Source: UBA1756 sp045130235
Lineage (GTDB): Bacteria > Bacteroidota > Bacteroidia > Bacteroidales > WCHB1-69
Direction of reading: 5' to 3'
Length of the DNA: 64,000 nucleotides
Assembly: GCA_045130235.1 (NCBI GenBank)
Contig: JBGUPJ010000026.1
Span: forward strand, 15,186-79,185
The position numbers and the translations under genes were made by a program. Under the pieces are notes generated by a model that was not told the origin of the DNA, did no database searches, and worked only from the letters and a program-made list of their open reading frames with translations. Positions 61,316-64,000 of the stretch are shown here, piece by piece; position 1 is the first letter of the stretch; each line of letters starts with the position of its first letter.

Positions 61316-64000
61316 ATGGAAACAAATCAACAATTTAGTGTGAAAAAGATTTCAAAGAGCATGACACTTTTATCAGTTCTCGTGTTTACTTTAATAGTCT
61401 CATTTCTGCCCCTTGGGTTGAAGGCGCAGCAGGTGGCGCAGCCGACCATCACGGCGAACGCTGACCTGAACAATTTGGTTTGTGGCCAGACGGTGACCCT
61501 GACGGCGAACGGAAATGCGGATGAATATCGTTGGTATTCTGATGCGGGATGCAACAACCAGATTGGGCAAGGCGCAACCTACACCTTTCGTGTTGATACA
61601 CAGCCCATCACAATCTATTGCAGGGCTGCGAACGTGACCACGCCTGCCAGCTCTGGGGCACAGAAGTTTGCCTACACGGGTGCTGTGCAAAGCTGGACAG
61701 TGCCTTCTAACGTAAACGAAGTGCAGCTTGAGGTATGGGGTGCCCAGGGCGGAAGCGGAAGCGGCAGCAGCGGTACTTTATATGCCGGTGGAAAAGGCGG
61801 TTACTCTGTGGGAACCCTCTCCAACATTGGAGGCCAGACCCTCTATGTCTATGTAGGTGGAAAAGGCAAAGATGCTGAAGGAGTTACCACAACCGGCATT
61901 TCCTATCCCGGTGGCTTCAACGGCGGTGGCGCCGCTGGAACCAACACCTACTCTTCCTCCAGCTATTACCAAGGTGGTAGTGGTGGCGGCGGCACCGACA
62001 TCAGAATCAATAGCAGCAGCTTATATTCGAGAGTGATTGTGGCCGGTGGCGGCGCAGGAACAGGCTATTCTTCCACCTACTACGGCGGTGTTGGCGGCGG
62101 TTTGCAAGGAACCTATTATTCCAGCACCTACGACGGACAGCCCGGCACACAGACCAGCGGCGGCAGCGGAAGTACCGCCGGTAGTTATTCGTACGGGACA
62201 AGCAATTCCTCCAGTATCAACGGACAAGCGGGCTCGTTTGGCGTTGGCGGCAACGGTGGTAGCGGCACAAACTGCACCGGCGGTGCCGGTGGCGGAGGCG
62301 GCTGGTACGGCGGCGGAGGCGGCAGATCCGGTTCCTCCACATCTTGTTATGCCGGCGGAGGCGGCAGCGGATATGTCTATACTGCCTCTACGGCTTCAAA
62401 TTATCCGTCAGGTTGTCTGCTCAATAGCAACTACTATCTGACCGATGCACAAACCATCGCAGGTAACTCTTCCTTCCCCTCAACTAACGGTGGTACCGAA
62501 ACTGGACATGAAGGCAATGGTTATGCCAGCATCTCATATACGATACCTGCAGAATTATCCTATTCCTCTGTTACATCCGTCAACATCACAGCCGGTGCGG
62601 TTCCAGAGACTCCGATAATAGAAGTGACCAATGCCTGTATCAATCAGGATGCCACTCTTACTGTAACGAATGTTGTACCGGGGCTCACCTACGGATGGTG
62701 GGACAACGCCTCCTGCACTGGCAACCCCATACATGAGGGCACGACCTTCACCATACCAAATATCCAAAGTAACACGACCTACTATGTGCGCGGTTACAGC
62801 TACGAGGTCAGCGACCAGCTCTCTACGGTTGACTTCTCCTACACAGGTGCCGCCCAAACGTGGACAGTCCCTGCAAATGTGGACCAGTTGCAACTTGAGG
62901 TGTGGGGCGCCCAAGGCGGTAGCGGCACCGGCAGTTCCACCACCTTATACGCTGGTGGTAAGGGCGGTTACTCTGTGGGAACTCTCTCCAACATTGGAGG
63001 TCAGACCCTCTATGTCTATGTGGGTGGGAAAGGCAAGGATTCCGAAGCGGTTACCACGACCGGTATCTCCTACCCTGGTGGCTTCAACGGCGGCGGTGCC
63101 GCTGGAACCAAAACCTACTCTTCCAGTTATTACCAAGGCGGCAGTGGCGGTGGCGGAACCGACATCAGAATCAATGATAACAGCCTGTATTCGAGAGTGA
63201 TTGTGGCTGGTGGCGGTGGTGGAACAGGCTATTCGTCCACCTATTTTGGTGGTGTTGGCGGCGGTCTGCAAGGCACCTATTATTCCAACACCAACAGTGG
63301 GTATCCTGGCACACAGACCAGCGGCGGAAGTGGCAGTACTGGAGCCACCTACGCGTATGGGACCAACAACACCTCCAGTGTTAACGGACAGTCGGGCTCG
63401 TTTGGCGTTGGCGGCAATGGTGGTAGCGGCACAAACTGCTCTGGCGGCGCCGGTGGCGGTGGCGGCTGGTACGGAGGCGGAGGCGGAAAATCCGGCAGTT
63501 CAACTACTGAATATGGTGGTGGCGGCGGAAGCGGCTATGTCTATACCGCTTCCTCGGCAGTCAACTATCCGTCAGGTTGCTTGCTGAACAGCTCCTATTA
63601 CCTGACTGACGCCCAGACCATCGCGGGAGACAACTCCATGCCCAACCCGAATGGCGGCACCATGACCGGACGTGAGGGCAACGGCTTCGCACGTATCTCC
63701 TACTATAATGTCACCGTGTCGTGTCCAACAGCCATTTCCACTGCACCTGTGATTCTGACCGGCACACACATTCAACCCATCTCAGCACCGCAGGCCGTTT
63801 GCCACAACCAGGCACTCGGCTTGACGGCTCCATCAGTAACGGTGACGGGCACTACTATCACCGATCAAGGATGGCAGATCTCCGCTGACAACAGCAGCTG
63901 GAGCAACTTCAATCCCGCCACCCCGGTCACTTTCAGCCAGAACGGATACTACATCCGCTACTATGTGACATCGGGATCCTGCGGGAACACCTACAGCAAC
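61316..64000 (+). CDS. Second giant glycine-rich/Ig-like secreted protein, N-terminal part (cut by window end)
   Basis: An ATG at 61316 opens a frame with no stop to the window end (895 codons). A basic N-terminus (VKKISKSM) precedes a hydrophobic core (LLSVLVFTLIVSFLPLG) and a cleavage-like LKAQQ (~39). The mature start TITANADLNNLVCGQTVTL is nearly the same as residues ~655-690 of the divergent 8191-residue protein, so this paralogue lacks that protein's ~600-residue head. Two glycine-rich domains follow (residues ~116-407 and ~505-797), each with EVWGAQGGSG, VYVGGKGKD, GGGGGWYGGGGG and SGYVYTAS. They are separated by an Ig-like domain with YGWWDNASC. The last segment (QGWQISADNSSW, YYIRYYVTSGSCGNTYSN) matches an Ig-like repeat late in the other giant. 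A T9SS C-terminus is expected but not visible. Confidence 0.88.
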   Translation, partial: METNQQFSVKKISKSMTLLSVLVFTLIVSFLPLGLKAQQVAQPTITANADLNNLVCGQTVTLTANGNADEYRWYSDAGCNNQIGQGATYTFRVDTQPITIYCRAANVTTPASSGAQKFAYTGAVQSWTVPSNVNEVQLEVWGAQGGSGSGSSGTLYAGGKGGYSVGTLSNIGGQTLYVYVGGKGKDAEGVTTTGISYPGGFNGGGAAGTNTYSSSSYYQGGSGGGGTDIRINSSSLYSRVIVAGGGAGTGYSSTYYGGVGGGLQGTYYSSTYDGQPGTQTSGGSGSTAGSYSYGTSNSSSINGQAGSFGVGGNGGSGTNCTGGAGGGGGWYGGGGGRSGSSTSCYAGGGGSGYVYTASTASNYPSGCLLNSNYYLTDAQTIAGNSSFPSTNGGTETGHEGNGYASISYTIPAELSYSSVTSVNITAGAVPETPIIEVTNACINQDATLTVTNVVPGLTYGWWDNASCTGNPIHEGTTFTIPNIQSNTTYYVRGYSYEVSDQLSTVDFSYTGAAQTWTVPANVDQLQLEVWGAQGGSGTGSSTTLYAGGKGGYSVGTLSNIGGQTLYVYVGGKGKDSEAVTTTGISYPGGFNGGGAAGTKTYSSSYYQGGSGGGGTDIRINDNSLYSRVIVAGGGGGTGYSSTYFGGVGGGLQGTYYSNTNSGYPGTQTSGGSGSTGATYAYGTNNTSSVNGQSGSFGVGGNGGSGTNCSGGAGGGGGWYGGGGGKSGSSTTEYGGGGGSGYVYTASSAVNYPSGCLLNSSYYLTDAQTIAGDNSMPNPNGGTMTGREGNGFARISYYNVTVSCPTAISTAPVILTGTHIQPISAPQAVCHNQALGLTAPSVTVTGTTITDQGWQISADNSSWSNFNPATPVTFSQNGYYIRYYVTSGSCGNTYSN
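61661..63705 (+). repeat. Tandem duplication of a 389-residue glycine-rich plus Ig-like unit
   Basis: The LEVWGAQGG codons recur exactly 1167 bp apart (61727 and 62894). The two copies are very similar at the nucleotide level through the glycine-rich domain (for example the VGTLSNIGGQTLYVYVGGKGK and NYPSGCLLN coding segments), far more so than either is to the copies in the divergent gene. Confidence 0.85.

Noticed and set aside
36178..64000. Prophage tail-fibre or mobile-element origin of the giant genes
   Set aside because: No phage structural gene, integrase, transposase or attachment repeat was seen, and the T9SS sorting domain points to a cellular surface protein.

Overview
The window comes from a member of the Bacteroidota, most likely Bacteroidales. 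The evidence is a type IX secretion (T9SS) protein (PorQ), several proteins ending in T9SS sorting domains, a lipoprotein TamA homologue (TamL), DUF5689 and DUF4878 lipoproteins, a TonB-dependent receptor, and repeated promoter-like boxes of the Bacteroidota type (TAnnTTTG) a short distance upstream of genes. No rRNA, tRNA, CRISPR array, integrase or transposase was seen. Genes are densely packed.

Layout. Positions 1-23236 are all on the + strand and are mostly housekeeping and envelope genes: a phosphomannomutase-type sugar mutase, coaX, an outer-membrane barrel, a TPR protein and lptC (322-5711); panC and panD (5891-7105), which with coaX give three steps of pantothenate/CoA synthesis; gpmA; typA, a ROK sugar kinase and a dGTPase (8068-12175); rfbD, a LolA-like protein and TamL (12243-16249); a RecD-like helicase; a YiiX-like lipoprotein; a DUF4878 lipoprotein ended by a strong terminator; a dolichol-phosphate-mannose-type glycosyltransferase; a T9SS cargo protein; a small lipoprotein; and a C69 dipeptidase. 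A T9SS-exported M6 metalloprotease (- strand) is divergent from porQ, a DegT-family aminotransferase and an MlaD-like protein. From 36021 down to 28669 a tight - strand series encodes a TonB-dependent receptor, two DUF5689 lipoproteins, RibBA and ApbE.

The right 28 kb is the remarkable part. One uninterrupted - strand reading frame of 8191 codons (36178-60753) encodes a secreted giant with a signal peptide, a WapA/RHS-like head, ten glycine-rich domains resembling the extracellular glycine-rich domain of ALK/LTK receptors, many Ig-like domains, a CUB domain, four copies of an unrecognised ~150-residue module and a C-terminal T9SS sorting domain. It is built from a ~1.2-kilo-residue higher-order repeat. 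In three successive repeats a guest module is inserted at the same point of the same Ig-like domain: twice a VYIGSYE module, once a CUB domain. Across a 562-bp divergent intergenic region a second protein of the same family (61316 to beyond the window end) starts with the same Ig-like plus glycine-rich arrangement. The two are best read as a divergent pair of very large surface or secreted adhesin-like proteins.

Four + strand intergenic regions carry arrays of a 7-bp unit (consensus TGARAAN), three of which contain the same unit, TGAAAGG followed by TGA, near the end.
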